A stretch of DNA of 64,000 nt from Marivita sp. (GCF_022763305.1 NZ_JALEGT010000017.1:100425-164424); one strand, 5' to 3'; counted from the stretch's first letter, positions 9,237 through 18,333 are shown. Made by a program: numbers and translations. The notes: generated by a model from the letters alone, not told the origin.

Positions 9237-10604
9237 CTATGCGTTGACCGTCGGCGCTGCAAGACGGCTGAGATTGGGCATCATCTGGAACCAGAAGCGG
9301 TTGTTCAAGAGCACCGCCGCAACGGCCAGCCCCACGACCAGCCCGATCCAGATGCCAGTCGCGCCCCAGTCCACGACAAAGCCCAGAACCAAGGCTGCCG
9401 GCAGGCCGACCCCGAAATAGGACACGGCCGCGAGGAGCATCGGCAAGCCTGCATCCTGCACCCCGCGCAAGAGGCCCAACGCCACCACCTGTGCGCCGTC
9501 CACCAGTTGGAAGATCGCGGCAAGGATCAGCAGAGTGATGCCCATGGCGATGATCTCGGCCCGGGCCGGATCGTCGGGGTCGAGGAAGGCGGCGATCAGC
9601 GGTTCGGGAAGGGCGACAAACAGAACGATTGTCAGCGCCGCGATAAAGGCCGAGAGCGCAAGGGCAACGATCCCGCCCCGTGCCATATGCGGCCAATCCT
9701 TGCGCCCGAAGGCATTGCCCGCGCGCACGGTGGCGGCGTTGGACAGGCCCAGATGCAGCATGAAGGTCATCGACGCCAGTTGCAGCGCGATCCCGTGCGC
9801 GGCCAACGGGATCGTCCCTAGCCAGCCCATCATGATCGCCGAGGCGGCGAACAGTCCGGTCTCGGACAATGACGTCAGGCCGATGGGCACACCCAGCTTG
9901 AATACCTGAACAAACATCTCGTTGTCGGGCTTCCAAATCCGCTGGAACAGGCTGTGTTCCGGCACGAAGACGCGGATATAGACCACGATCACCAGCATTG
10001 AGAACACATGCGTGCTGAGCGAGGCGATGGCCGCGCCCTGCAAGCCCAATTCGGGAAAGCCGAAATTGCCGAAGATCAGCGCATAGTTCGCCAGCGCGTT
10101 ATAGGGCACGGCCACGGCTGTGACCCAGAACACGACCTTGGTTTTCTCCAATGCGGCCAGGTAGCTTTTCAGCACCATCGTCACCAGCGCAGGCAGCAGA
10201 CCGAAGGCCAGCACCCGCAGATAGACCTGCGCTTCGGCAGCGATCGTGGGCAACTGACCTGTCAGTCGAAGCAACGTCTCCGACCACCACAAGAGCGGGA
10301 ACATCACCACACAGAACAGCGCGGACAGCCAAAGCCCCATGCGGGTGGCGCGGCGGACTTTCTGATCGTCGCCCTCGGCTGCGTAGGAGGCCACCATGGG
10401 CATCACCGCCCAGGCAAAGCCGCAGCCGAAGAGGAAGATCGTAAAGAACAGCGTGTTGGCCAGCGTGACCGTGGCCAAAGCCTCGGCGCCGTACCAGCCG
10501 ACCATGATCGTGTCGGTCAGGCCGATGGCCATCTGTGCCATATGCCCGCCAACCAGAGGCAGCCCCAATACGAGGATGGCCCTGACATGGGCCGGATATG
10601 ACAT
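9237..10604 (-). CDS. MATE family efflux transporter
   Basis: A polytopic membrane protein of 455 residues (460 if ATG 10619 is used) with about 12 hydrophobic spans in two MatE halves. The first begins LVLGLPLVGGHMAQMAIGLTDTIMVG and the second LGVPIGLTSLSETGLF. MATE proteins export cationic drugs and metabolites in exchange for Na+ or H+. I chose ATG 10604, which gives the usual start MSYPAHVRAILVLGLPL; neither candidate has a clear ribosome site. It is in line with ychF, 36 nt upstream, and may be cotranscribed. Confidence 0.92.
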   Translation of the reverse strand: MSYPAHVRAILVLGLPLVGGHMAQMAIGLTDTIMVGWYGAEALATVTLANTLFFTIFLFGCGFAWAVMPMVASYAAEGDDQKVRRATRMGLWLSALFCVVMFPLLWWSETLLRLTGQLPTIAAEAQVYLRVLAFGLLPALVTMVLKSYLAALEKTKVVFWVTAVAVPYNALANYALIFGNFGFPELGLQGAAIASLSTHVFSMLVIVVYIRVFVPEHSLFQRIWKPDNEMFVQVFKLGVPIGLTSLSETGLFAASAIMMGWLGTIPLAAHGIALQLASMTFMLHLGLSNAATVRAGNAFGRKDWPHMARGGIVALALSAFIAALTIVLFVALPEPLIAAFLDPDDPARAEIIAMGITLLILAAIFQLVDGAQVVALGLLRGVQDAGLPMLLAAVSYFGVGLPAALVLGFVVDWGATGIWIGLVVGLAVAAVLLNNRFWFQMMPNLSRLAAPTVNA

Positions 10605-10667
10605 CTCTGCTGTGTGCATGCCAGTCGGTTAGACCCGCGCTCTGCACGGGGCAAGTGTTTTGTCGGG

Positions 10668-11597
10668 TCAGATGGCGCGGATCAGGAACTGTGCGGCCAA
10701 AATGGCAATGATCAGCCCGGCCCCGGTTTCGATCACACCGGCGATGCGCGCACCGTTTGCACCCCCGGCAAAGCGTGCCAAGGCTCCTTCGCGGAAGGTC
10801 ACCGCCCCGGCGGCGGCGGCCAGAGTGACACTGGCGGTGCCCAGACCCATGGCAAAGGTGCCAAGGATGCCGGCAAGCTCAATCCCCATGCTCACCGACA
10901 GGATCAGCAGGAACAGCGCGCCTGTGCAGGGGCGGATCGCGATGGCCCCGATCAGCACCAGCGCATCGCGCAGGGAATGGACATTCTGCGCCTGTTCGGG
11001 CGTCGGCGCATGGGCGTGACCGCAGGTGCTACAGACGCCGTCGTCATGGTGGTGATGGTCGTGATGGTGATGGTGATCGCGGTGATGCGGCTTGGCCGGG
11101 TGCCACTGCGACCGCAGACGCAGCGCCCCGCGAAGGGCCAGCCACGCCCCCACCCCGCAGATCGCGGCATAGCTGAACGGGGCGAACCAATCCTCGGCCG
11201 CGCCCACCATGTCCTGACGGCCCAGCCCCAGAATCCAAACCCCGGCATAGACCACGATGATGGCCGTGGCCGCCTGCGCAAGGCTCGACAGCACGGCCAG
11301 CAGCGACAACCGGGTCAGTGCAACACGCTCGGCCACGCCGTAGCCTGCAATCAGGATCTTGCCGTGACCGGGACCGACCGCATGAAAGAAACCATAGCCG
11401 AAACACACCGCCATCAGGGTCATCAAGGCACCCGGCTGATTAGCGCGCAATGCACGCAGGCCCTGCGCCATGCCGCTTTGCGCCGCGCGCTGACCCTCGG
11501 CGGCCCAGCGTTCCAGCAACTGCGCCCCGTCAAACCCCCAGAGCCAGACGGCAAGCGCGACAACAGCCGCAGCGGCTAGTTGGAGGGCGGAGCGCAT
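10668..11597 (-). CDS. NicO family nickel/cobalt-type transporter with His-rich loop
   Basis: A 309-residue membrane protein. The core motifs are FHAVGPGHGK (about residues 71-80) and RPCTGALFLL near residue 240, both typical of the NicO/RcnA family, which moves Ni2+ or Co2+ across the inner membrane. A cytoplasmic or periplasmic loop at about residues 166-197 is strikingly metal-binding, with runs of histidines, CSTC and GHAHA. Its start overlaps the end of the DUF1007 gene by 22 nt. Direction of transport and metal are inferred from family; zinc is also possible. Confidence 0.88.
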   Translation of the reverse strand: MRSALQLAAAAVVALAVWLWGFDGAQLLERWAAEGQRAAQSGMAQGLRALRANQPGALMTLMAVCFGYGFFHAVGPGHGKILIAGYGVAERVALTRLSLLAVLSSLAQAATAIIVVYAGVWILGLGRQDMVGAAEDWFAPFSYAAICGVGAWLALRGALRLRSQWHPAKPHHRDHHHHHDHHHHDDGVCSTCGHAHAPTPEQAQNVHSLRDALVLIGAIAIRPCTGALFLLILSVSMGIELAGILGTFAMGLGTASVTLAAAAGAVTFREGALARFAGGANGARIAGVIETGAGLIIAILAAQFLIRAI

Positions 11598-12223
11598 GAG
11601 ATCGTCACCGTATCGGCAAAATGAATGCCCACACGCATCTCGTTGAAAATGTCCTCCATCGACCCGCCGTTCAGCTCTTGCTCGACAGCGGCCTGCGCGG
11701 CTGCCTGATCAGGGTCGGTGACGGTCGCGGTGCAGTTGGGATCAGTCAGGGTCACGCCCTGCGACACGTCATAAGAGACATAGTAGGTCGGATCATACTG
11801 CAGGACCTCGATGGCCTCGACCGGCACGGGCGGGATCTCGCGGAAATGGGTGGCGGTGATGAACCCGCCCTCCACCGCGATCCCGATGGGGCGCGGGCGC
11901 GGCATCTCGATCTTTTCTCCGGCGGAGTAGACGTACAAATCGCCTTCAAACCCTTCGGGCCATTCAATCAGGTCAAACCCGAACAATGTGTCGAGTTCGG
12001 CGTCGGTCAGCTCGCCGTCGCCATCGGAATCAAGCCCCATGTCCTCGAGGATGAGCAGCGTAAAGAAATCGTCATAGGTCCACGTGACAGTCACACCCGT
12101 CACTTCGAGCCGGTCGTTCACCTCGAACCGGAGGGCGGTTTCGACAAAGATATGTGGATGCGCACCCAGAGGCGCGGCGACCAGACCAAGAGCAAGGGCG
12201 CAAAAAGCGTGTTTCATGCTCAT
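11576..12223 (-). CDS. DUF1007 family periplasmic protein
   Basis: A 215-residue exported protein with a signal peptide (MSMKHAFCALALGLVAAPLGA) and the family's mature start HPHIFVET. Residues 65-76 form a perfect EF-hand-type loop, D-S-D-G-D-G-E-L-T-D-A-E, suggesting calcium binding. DUF1007 proteins are regularly encoded next to NicO transporters and probably deliver or sense metal in the periplasm. Here the genes overlap, which supports a shared job. Exact function is unknown. Confidence 0.85.
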   Translation of the reverse strand: MSMKHAFCALALGLVAAPLGAHPHIFVETALRFEVNDRLEVTGVTVTWTYDDFFTLLILEDMGLDSDGDGELTDAELDTLFGFDLIEWPEGFEGDLYVYSAGEKIEMPRPRPIGIAVEGGFITATHFREIPPVPVEAIEVLQYDPTYYVSYDVSQGVTLTDPNCTATVTDPDQAAAQAAVEQELNGGSMEDIFNEMRVGIHFADTVTISCAPPSN

Positions 12224-12292
12224 CGGAGGTAAGACCCCCGACGCGTCAAGGCAAGATCATCCGCCGCGCATGGGCGCAGAATTGCGCATGTG

Positions 12293-13243
12293 TCAGCTGC
12301 GCACCTTTCGGCTGTCGGGATGCAGCGACGTGCCGAGGATGTGATCGGAGCGGTGGATCACATGCCCGGCCCCGCCCACGATCAGCGGATCGGGTGCGGT
12401 GGCGATGCTGTGATCCTTGCCCGGATAGTCCACCGTCGACAGGAAGTGCTTCATGCAGTTCAGGCGCGCGCGTTTCTTGTCGTCGGATTTGACGATGGTC
12501 CAGGGCGCATCGGCGGTGTCGGTGTAGAAGAACATCGCCTCTTTCGCCTCGGTGTAGTCATCCCATTTATCAAGGCTCGCCTTGTCGATGGGCGACAGCT
12601 TCCACTGTTTAAGTGGGTCGGTCTCGCGGCTGGCAAAGCGGCGTTTCTGTTCGGCCTGCGTGACCGAGAACCAGTACTTGTAAAGCCGGATGCCCGAGCG
12701 TGTGAGCATCCGCTCAAGATCGGGAGTCTGGCGCATGAATTCGAGATATTCGCTGGGTTCGCAGAAGCCCATCACCCGCTCGACCCCGGCGCGGTTGTAC
12801 CAGGACCGGTCATAAAGCACGATTTCCCCGGCTGTCGGCAGATGTTCGATGTAGCGCTGGTAATACCACTGACCGCGCTCCACATCGGTGGGCTTGTTCA
12901 GCGCGACGACCCGTGCGGCCCGGGGGTTGAGATGTTCGGTAAACCGCTTGATCGTGCCCCCCTTGCCCGCAGCATCGCGGCCTTCGAAGATCATGACGAA
13001 TTTCTGCCCGGTGTCCTGCGCCCAAAGCTGCACTTTCAGCAACTCTGCCTGCAGCGCCGCTTTCTCCGCCTCGTAGGCCTTGCGCGACAGGCGGCTGCGA
13101 TAGGGGTATTTGCCGGACTCGAACGCGCGTCGCACGTCATCGGCCGTGACCGCCTTCGCGGGGGGCACCGGCACATCCGGCAGCGCGCCATTGGGCTTGG
13201 CGGCGGTTTTGGCTTCGGGGGCGGCGACAGGGGCTGAGGTCAT
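12293..13243 (-). CDS. ppk2: Polyphosphate kinase 2 (PPK2 family)
   Basis: A 316-residue cytoplasmic kinase that transfers phosphate between polyphosphate and nucleotides. Visible signatures are Walker A GRDAAGKGG, the Walker B region DRSWYNRAGVERVMGF, and the conserved KYWFSVTQAEQKRRFASRETDPLKQWKLSP stretch (abbreviated here as KYWFSVTQAEQ to LKQWKLSP). The first 45 residues are an Ala/Pro-rich extension. ATG 13243 was chosen; the longer frame to 13366 runs through the promoter region shared with trpA. Class (GDP or ADP preference) cannot be told from the sequence alone. Confidence 0.93.
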   Translation of the reverse strand: MTSAPVAAPEAKTAAKPNGALPDVPVPPAKAVTADDVRRAFESGKYPYRSRLSRKAYEAEKAALQAELLKVQLWAQDTGQKFVMIFEGRDAAGKGGTIKRFTEHLNPRAARVVALNKPTDVERGQWYYQRYIEHLPTAGEIVLYDRSWYNRAGVERVMGFCEPSEYLEFMRQTPDLERMLTRSGIRLYKYWFSVTQAEQKRRFASRETDPLKQWKLSPIDKASLDKWDDYTEAKEAMFFYTDTADAPWTIVKSDDKKRARLNCMKHFLSTVDYPGKDHSIATAPDPLIVGGAGHVIHRSDHILGTSLHPDSRKVRS

Positions 13244-13394
13244 GCGGGACTCCGATGTTGGCTGTGTCTTTGGTGCCGAGTGTAACAGGTGTGTAAAAAG
13301 GTCTCTTTGACACGCATCAAAATCCCCGTCGCCTGCCCCATTGATTTTCCCGCGCAACTCCGGCAATCGGGTCCGACCAGTTCAGGAGACCGCC

Positions 13395-14186
13395 ATGACC
13401 CGTATCGACGCCAAATTCGCAGAGCTGCGCAAAGCCGGCAAAAAGGCCTTTGTGTCCTACGTGATGGCGGGCGATCCCGACTTCGACACCTCTCTCGAGC
13501 TGGTCAAGGGCCTGCCGGGCGCGGGTGTGGACATCATCGAACTGGGCCTTCCCTTCACCGATCCGATGGCCGATGGCAGCACCATCCAATTGGCCGGTCA
13601 GCGCGCGCTTGAAGGCGGCATGACGCTCGACCGCACGCTGGAACTTGCGCGCACCTTCCGCGAAGGCGACAACACAACGCCCATCGTGATGATGGGCTAT
13701 TACAACCCGATCTATTCGCGCGGTGTGGACCTGTTCCTGACCCAGGCCAAAGAGGCGGGCATCGACGGGCTGATCATCGTCGACCTGCCGCCCGAGGAGG
13801 ACGACGAACTGTGCATCCCGGCGCAGGCGGCGGGGTTGAACTTCATCCGTCTGGCCACGCCGACCACCGATGACAAGCGCCTGCCGAAGGTTTTGCAGAA
13901 CACTTCCGGTTTCGTCTATTACGTGTCGATCACGGGCATCACTGGTGCCGCCGAGGCGCAGGCCGCAGATGTCGGCCCCGAAGTGGCACGGATCAAGGCC
14001 AAGACCGACCTGCCCGTCATCGTCGGCTTCGGCATTAAGACACCAGACGCCTCGCAGGCGATTGCCAGCGTTGCCGATGGCTGTGTTGTGGGATCGGCCA
14101 TTGTCGCGGAACTGGCCAGCGGCAAACCGGTGCATGAGGTGCTTTCCTTCGTCAAATCGCTCGCCGATGGCGCGCATCGCGCCTGA
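13395..14186 (+). CDS. trpA: Tryptophan synthase alpha chain
   Basis: A 263-residue TIM-barrel subunit that cleaves indole-3-glycerol phosphate to indole. The active-site stretch [17 protein letters not shown] and the later [13 protein letters not shown] and [13 protein letters not shown] motifs are intact. AGGAGA precedes ATG 13395, giving the start [19 protein letters not shown]. It is not beside trpB, which lies 16 kb away on the opposite strand. The next gene starts three bases after its stop, suggesting cotranscription with a hydratase-like gene. Confidence 0.97.
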   Translation: MTRIDAKFAELRKAGKKAFVSYVMAGDPDFDTSLELVKGLPGAGVDIIELGLPFTDPMADGSTIQLAGQRALEGGMTLDRTLELARTFREGDNTTPIVMMGYYNPIYSRGVDLFLTQAKEAGIDGLIIVDLPPEEDDELCIPAQAAGLNFIRLATPTTDDKRLPKVLQNTSGFVYYVSITGITGAAEAQAADVGPEVARIKAKTDLPVIVGFGIKTPDASQAIASVADGCVVGSAIVAELASGKPVHEVLSFVKSLADGAHRA

Positions 14187-14189
14187 GCA

Positions 14190-14981
14190 ATGCCTGAGTT
14201 CTGGGCCACCGACACGCTCTACGCGGCGTTTCACGGCAACATGCAGGTGCCGCCGCTGACGGCCTCGATGCCCGAGCTGACGCTGGATCAGGGCTACCGC
14301 ATAGCCTCCGAAATCCATGCCCGGCGCATCGCCCATGGCGCAACGGTCGCCGGGCGCAAGATCGGGTTCACCAACCGAACGATCTGGCCGATCTACAATG
14401 TCGATGCTCCGGTCTGGGGCTGGATGTATGACAGCGGTGTGCAGGACATCCCTGCGGATGGCATAATTCCCCTGCCCGCTCTGCCGGAACCGCGGATCGA
14501 GCCCGAGATCGTGTTCGGCTTCAAGGCCTCGCCCACGCCAGACATGGATCTGACCGCGTTGGCGGGCTGCATCGACTGGGTTGCGCATGGGATCGAGATC
14601 GTGACCTCGCTCTATCCCGGCTGGCGCTTCACCGCGCCCGATGCCGTGGCGGCGATGGCGATGCATGGCGCTCTCTGGATCGGGCCACGCAGGGCGCCGA
14701 CGCCGGAGCGCCTTGAAGCGATCACCACCTGCGGCATCACCTTGACCGGACCCGATGTTGTTCTGACCGGACATGGTGTCGATGTGCTTGGCGGGCCGAT
14801 GATGGCGCTGCGCCATCTCGTGCAGGAGGTGGACCGCATGCCGCAAGCGGACCTGATCCAGCCCGGCGAGGTGGTGACAACCGGCACCCTGACCGACGCC
14901 CGGCCCATTGCGGCGGGCGACACCTGGTCCACGCAGTTCGACACGCCGCTTCTGGACGGGCTGACCGTCACCTTCGCCTGA
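14190..14981 (+). CDS. 2-keto-4-pentenoate hydratase-like protein (FAH superfamily)
   Basis: A 263-residue protein of the fumarylacetoacetate hydrolase/2-oxopent-4-enoate hydratase fold. Recognisable segments are VAGRKIGFTNRTIWPIYNVD, the metal-ligand region EPEIVFGF (the E-x-E type pair), and GDTWSTQFDTPLLDGLTVTF at the C-terminus. Family members hydrate or decarboxylate 2-oxo acids in aromatic breakdown. No aromatic catabolic genes surround it, so the substrate is unknown. It abuts trpA. Confidence 0.85.
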   Translation: MPEFWATDTLYAAFHGNMQVPPLTASMPELTLDQGYRIASEIHARRIAHGATVAGRKIGFTNRTIWPIYNVDAPVWGWMYDSGVQDIPADGIIPLPALPEPRIEPEIVFGFKASPTPDMDLTALAGCIDWVAHGIEIVTSLYPGWRFTAPDAVAAMAMHGALWIGPRRAPTPERLEAITTCGITLTGPDVVLTGHGVDVLGGPMMALRHLVQEVDRMPQADLIQPGEVVTTGTLTDARPIAAGDTWSTQFDTPLLDGLTVTFA

Positions 14982-14984
14982 CCG

Positions 14985-15446
14985 TCAGTCCCGCGCGGCG
15001 TCCATCCGTTTGCGCAAGGTCTCCAGCTGTCCGATGACGTCGATCAGCGCGTCGGGTGGCAGCGTGTCTTCGATACTGGCCAGATCCGGCATCAGCGCGG
15101 TGAGCGCCGCCTCCCGAAAGGCGCGACCCGCCTCGGTCAGCCAGACCTGTTTGCTCCGCGCATCCTCCGGATTGGGGCGCATCTCGACAAACCCGCGTTT
15201 CTCAAGCCCGGCCAGCGTATGGGTCATACTGGTTTTCGGCACCTGAAAGGCCCGGGCCAGTTGCAGCGGGGTCTGACCGTCGCGGACTCGGATCAGATGA
15301 TTGACCACCGAGAAATGCGGCAGCACCAGCCCATCGGGCAGCCGCGCCTCGAAGAGCGCGCGGCTGAGTTGGGCGAGGATGCCGATCTCGTTGAACAGGC
15401 GAAAGTAAAGGCCCTTGAGGTCGGGCGGCGTTTGGCTCTCAGGCAT
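14985..15446 (-). CDS. MarR family transcriptional regulator
   Basis: A 153-residue winged-helix regulator. The DNA-binding core is TPLQLARAFQVPKTSMTHTLAGLEKRGFVEMRPNPEDARSK (about residues 54-94, shown here as TPLQLARAFQ to EDARSK). Its ATG overlaps the end of the nitroreductase gene by 8 nt, so both are in one message. MarR proteins usually repress their own operon and are released by small aromatics or oxidants. The paired repeat at 16566-16599 upstream of the operon is the likely operator. Confidence 0.88.
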   Translation of the reverse strand: MPESQTPPDLKGLYFRLFNEIGILAQLSRALFEARLPDGLVLPHFSVVNHLIRVRDGQTPLQLARAFQVPKTSMTHTLAGLEKRGFVEMRPNPEDARSKQVWLTEAGRAFREAALTALMPDLASIEDTLPPDALIDVIGQLETLRKRMDAARD

Positions 15447-16548
15447 GCCTCATCCGGGTTTCCAGCGGCCAGCGCGGCGTTCGCGGCGTTCGGGCAGCGT
15501 AGCCCAGAAGACCCAGCATTTGAACCGTCCCGCCCTTGGGCGCGTGCACATCATGGATATCGGCATAAGGCGCCGCCATTTCGGGATATTCCTGCAACGC
15601 CTGGCTGACCGGACGCACGCCCAGCCCGGCCCCTGTCGCCGCAAGATTCAGCCGCAGCCACCGAGCCCCCGTGGCAATCTGGTCCTCGCGGGTATTGGTT
15701 GCGGTTCGGTGCAGCACCAGCGCCGGGGCCGACGCGATGGCGTCCAGCGTACCGGTGATCGCACCCCGCGCGGCTGCCGTCGTCGGATCGAGCGAGGCAT
15801 CGCGGGTCAGGATGCCCAGCCGGTTCAGCACTTCGAACGTGGGACCACCCAGATCAATGCCGTCAGGTTGGGCGTTGATCTCGGCCTTGCCGATCCGCAG
15901 AAGGTCGATGCTTTCCTTCCAGGCGGCGGGTGTGCCCGCCTCGATCAGCCAGGCCTTGGAGGCGGTATCGCGCAGATCGGTCGCGACATCTCCTTCGGCC
16001 AGCAGATCGACATGGGACGCGATGACGGCCCGCGCCGCCGGATCGAGCGGGCGGTTCTCGAACACCTCCTTGTGCGACCGGCGGTTCAGGACGTGCGCGA
16101 ACAGCGGGTCAGGTGCGGCCCCGCCCGGCACGAAGCGGCACACCGCCACCGGCCCGGCATCACCTTCGGGAAACAGGGTCTGCTCGATGCCGAAGCCGTC
16201 AGCGGCCGCCGCCATGCGCATGAGGTCAAGAAAGCAGCCCATCCCGATGGTCAGTTGGCGGCCAAAGGGATCGGTCACAGGCAGATTGCGCGCCGGGTCG
16301 CGCCAGATGGCGACGCTGTCGTCACCGATCAGCTCGGCCTCCCAGGGTTGACGGTTGTGCGGGTTGGGAGCCAGCAGAGCATAGGACAGCGCCCGCATCC
16401 GAGGCTCGGGAAAACGGCCAGCCGCCTCCCAGGGCACAAGCGCCTCGGTCGGCGTCCGCGTGGCCGCGAAAACGCCGAACCCGCCTGCTGCCGCCACCAG
16501 GGCACCCCCACCGATCAGTCCAAGTGTCTTGCGTCTTGATAGAGTCAT
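15439..16548 (-). CDS. Tat-exported nitroreductase-like protein (Acg family)
   Basis: A 369-residue protein with a twin-arginine signal (SRRKTLGLIGGGALVAAAGG), so it is sent folded, presumably with FMN, to the periplasm. The body matches the Acg-type nitroreductase-like family: NPHNRQPWEAELIG near residue 65 and DPFGRQLTIGMGCFLDL near residue 95, then a C-terminal ATGAGLGVRPVSQALQEYP segment. Substrate is unknown. It is the first gene of an operon with the MarR regulator. Confidence 0.85.
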   Translation of the reverse strand: MTLSRRKTLGLIGGGALVAAAGGFGVFAATRTPTEALVPWEAAGRFPEPRMRALSYALLAPNPHNRQPWEAELIGDDSVAIWRDPARNLPVTDPFGRQLTIGMGCFLDLMRMAAAADGFGIEQTLFPEGDAGPVAVCRFVPGGAAPDPLFAHVLNRRSHKEVFENRPLDPAARAVIASHVDLLAEGDVATDLRDTASKAWLIEAGTPAAWKESIDLLRIGKAEINAQPDGIDLGGPTFEVLNRLGILTRDASLDPTTAAARGAITGTLDAIASAPALVLHRTATNTREDQIATGARWLRLNLAATGAGLGVRPVSQALQEYPEMAAPYADIHDVHAPKGGTVQMLGLLGYAARTPRTPRWPLETRMRHA

Positions 16549-16565
16549 GTCGATCTCCTTTGGTT

Positions 16566-16599
16566 CGATTTCGGACTATATGGTGCGATTTCGAACTAT
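16566..16599. promoter_or_regulatory. Direct-repeat operator upstream of the nitroreductase-MarR operon
   Basis: CGATTTCGGACTAT (16566-16579) and CGATTTCGAACTAT (16586-16599) differ at one base and are offset by 20 bp, two helical turns. They lie 18-50 bases before the nitroreductase ATG and are in the divergent region shared with lldD. The best explanation is a tandem operator for the MarR protein, which is inference from position. Confidence 0.6.
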
Positions 16600-16694
16600 T
16601 CAAGAGAGATCGCTACGCGGACAAAAATGCCGCGTTGCGCAAGGCAAGACGCATTGGTAAAGAAAACTAACCAATATATCGGAAAGGCCGCTCC

Positions 16695-17861
16695 ATGACC
16701 GTGATTACCGAAATCGAAGACCTGCGCCGCATCTACAAACGGCGCGTGCCCAAGATGTTCTTCGACTACACGGAATCGGGCAGCTGGTCCGAACAGACCT
16801 TCCGCGAGAACTCTTCGGATTTCGACAGGATCTACCTACGCCAGCGCGTCGCCATCGACATGGAGGGACGCAAGACCGCGTCGAAGATGATCGGGCAGGA
16901 CGTGGCGATGCCGGTGGCTCTGGCCCCGGTGGGGTTGACCGGCATGCAGCATTTCGACGGCGAGATCAAAGCGGCCAAGGCGGCAGAGAAATTCGGCGTG
17001 CCCTACTGCCTCAGCACCATGTCGATCTGTTCGATCGAGGACGTGGCCGCGGACACGTCCAAGCCGTTCTGGATGCAGGTCTACACGCTCAAGGACGATG
17101 ATTTCATGCAGCGGCTGTTCGACCGTGCCAAGGACGCCAAATGTTCGGCGGCGATCATCACCGTCGATCTGCAACTGCTGGGACAGCGCCACAAGGACCT
17201 CAAGAACGGTCTGAGCGCCCCGCCCAAGCTGACCCCGGCTTCGGTCGCCAACATGATGACCAAGGTTCAATGGGGCATCGGCATGCTCTCCACCAAGCGC
17301 CGGTTCTTCGGCAATATCGTGGGGCACGCGAAGGGCGTGAAGGACCCGTCCTCGCTGTCGTCCTGGACGGCGCAGGCGTTCGACCAGTCGCTGAACTGGG
17401 ACCGCATCCGCGAGTTTCGCAAGATGTGGGACGGCCCGCTCATCATCAAGGGGATCATGGACCCGCGCGATGCGCTGGAGGCGCTGAACGTGGGTGCGGA
17501 TGCGATCATCGTGTCGAACCATGGGGGACGGCAACTGGACGGCGCGCTCTCGTCGATCCGGGCGCTTGCGCCGATCCTCGATGCGGTGGGCGACAAGATC
17601 GAGGTGCATCTCGACAGCGGTATCCGCTCCGGTCAGGACGTTCTCAAGGCGCTCGCGATGGGGGCCAAGGGCACCTATATCGGCCGCGCCTATGTCTATG
17701 GGCTGGGGGCCAAGGGCCAGCAGGGTGTGACCGACGCGCTGAACGTGATCCACAAGGAGCTCGAGGTGTCGATGGGCCTTTGCGGGCGCACGGACGTCAA
17801 TGCGCTCGACCGCGACATCCTGATGATCCCCAAGGGATTTTCGGGCGACTGGGAAGAGTGA
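16695..17861 (+). CDS. lldD: L-lactate dehydrogenase / FMN-dependent alpha-hydroxy acid oxidase
   Basis: A 388-residue flavoenzyme with the family layout: KMFFDYTESGSW at the N-terminus, APVGLTGMQHFDGE for FMN binding, YCLSTMSICSIEDV, and the catalytic histidine motif SNHGGRQLDGA near residue 275. It oxidises L-lactate (or a related 2-hydroxy acid) to the keto acid and passes electrons to the respiratory chain. No permease gene is adjacent. Lactate specificity is from family similarity. Confidence 0.92.
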   Translation: MTVITEIEDLRRIYKRRVPKMFFDYTESGSWSEQTFRENSSDFDRIYLRQRVAIDMEGRKTASKMIGQDVAMPVALAPVGLTGMQHFDGEIKAAKAAEKFGVPYCLSTMSICSIEDVAADTSKPFWMQVYTLKDDDFMQRLFDRAKDAKCSAAIITVDLQLLGQRHKDLKNGLSAPPKLTPASVANMMTKVQWGIGMLSTKRRFFGNIVGHAKGVKDPSSLSSWTAQAFDQSLNWDRIREFRKMWDGPLIIKGIMDPRDALEALNVGADAIIVSNHGGRQLDGALSSIRALAPILDAVGDKIEVHLDSGIRSGQDVLKALAMGAKGTYIGRAYVYGLGAKGQQGVTDALNVIHKELEVSMGLCGRTDVNALDRDILMIPKGFSGDWEE

Positions 17862-17866
17862 AGGGT

Positions 17867-17884
17867 GCCGGGCTGACGCCCGGC
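17867..17884 (+). terminator. Hairpin after lldD
   Basis: GCCGGGC and GCCCGGC form a perfect 7 bp stem with a TGAC loop, starting five bases after the lldD stop. There is no T-run, as is common for terminators in this genome. Confidence 0.6.
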
Positions 17885-18217
17885 TGACGCGTGCGCTCCG
17901 GTCGGGATGTCCCCCCGCCGGATACATGTTGGTTAACCCGGGCCTTTGCCCGCCGTGTCGATCTGTCCGAGAAGAAGCGGCGCCGCCCCGTTGGGCCTGA
18001 CAGCTCTCCCATCTGCCGGAGTTTCCCCCGGGACCTGTGCCCGTGTTACGGGCCTTCGTGAAACCGGTTTCTCATGGTCGCCCCGAAGTCGGGGATCAAG
18101 AGAGTGTCAGTTCTGTGGTGTCGCGGCCTGGGAGTGACCCTGCCCGCTCGATGCGCATCGTGGGCGGGGGTATGGCGCAGCATCGGTTAACGATCTGGAA
18201 ACCGGGCGTGCGGTGGA
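17885..18217. other. Intergenic region, no gene found
   Basis: About 330 bases between the lldD hairpin and the palindrome array. No open frame here looks like a protein. It contains minor stems, such as CCCCGAAGTCGGGG and CGATGCGCATCG, the latter inside a longer imperfect inverted repeat at about 18142-18170. These may extend the palindrome array to the left. Confidence 0.4.
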
Positions 18218-18330
18218 CGGTCTTTCGGAAGACCGGAACACACGGTTTGTAAACCGTGTCCTTAGAGCCTTGGAAGGCTCTGGAGCGGCATTTTCGAAAA
18301 TGCCGCCAAGCCTGTTCGAACAGGCTTGGC
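18218..18330. repeat. Array of five back-to-back palindromes after the MFS gene
   Basis: Five inverted repeats follow one another: CGGTCTT/AAGACCG (18218-18235), ACACGGTTT/AAACCGTGT (18240-18259), AGAGCCTT/AAGGCTCT (18264-18281), GCGGCATTTTC/GAAAATGCCGC (18285-18306, perfect) and GCCAAGCCTGTTC/GAACAGGCTTGGC (18305-18330, perfect). Their arms differ, but most have TTC-GAA-like centres. The last ends three bases before the stop codon of the MFS gene on the minus strand, so they form its 3' untranslated region. They can act as a strong terminator series. Confidence 0.85.
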
Positions 18331-18333
18331 GCC

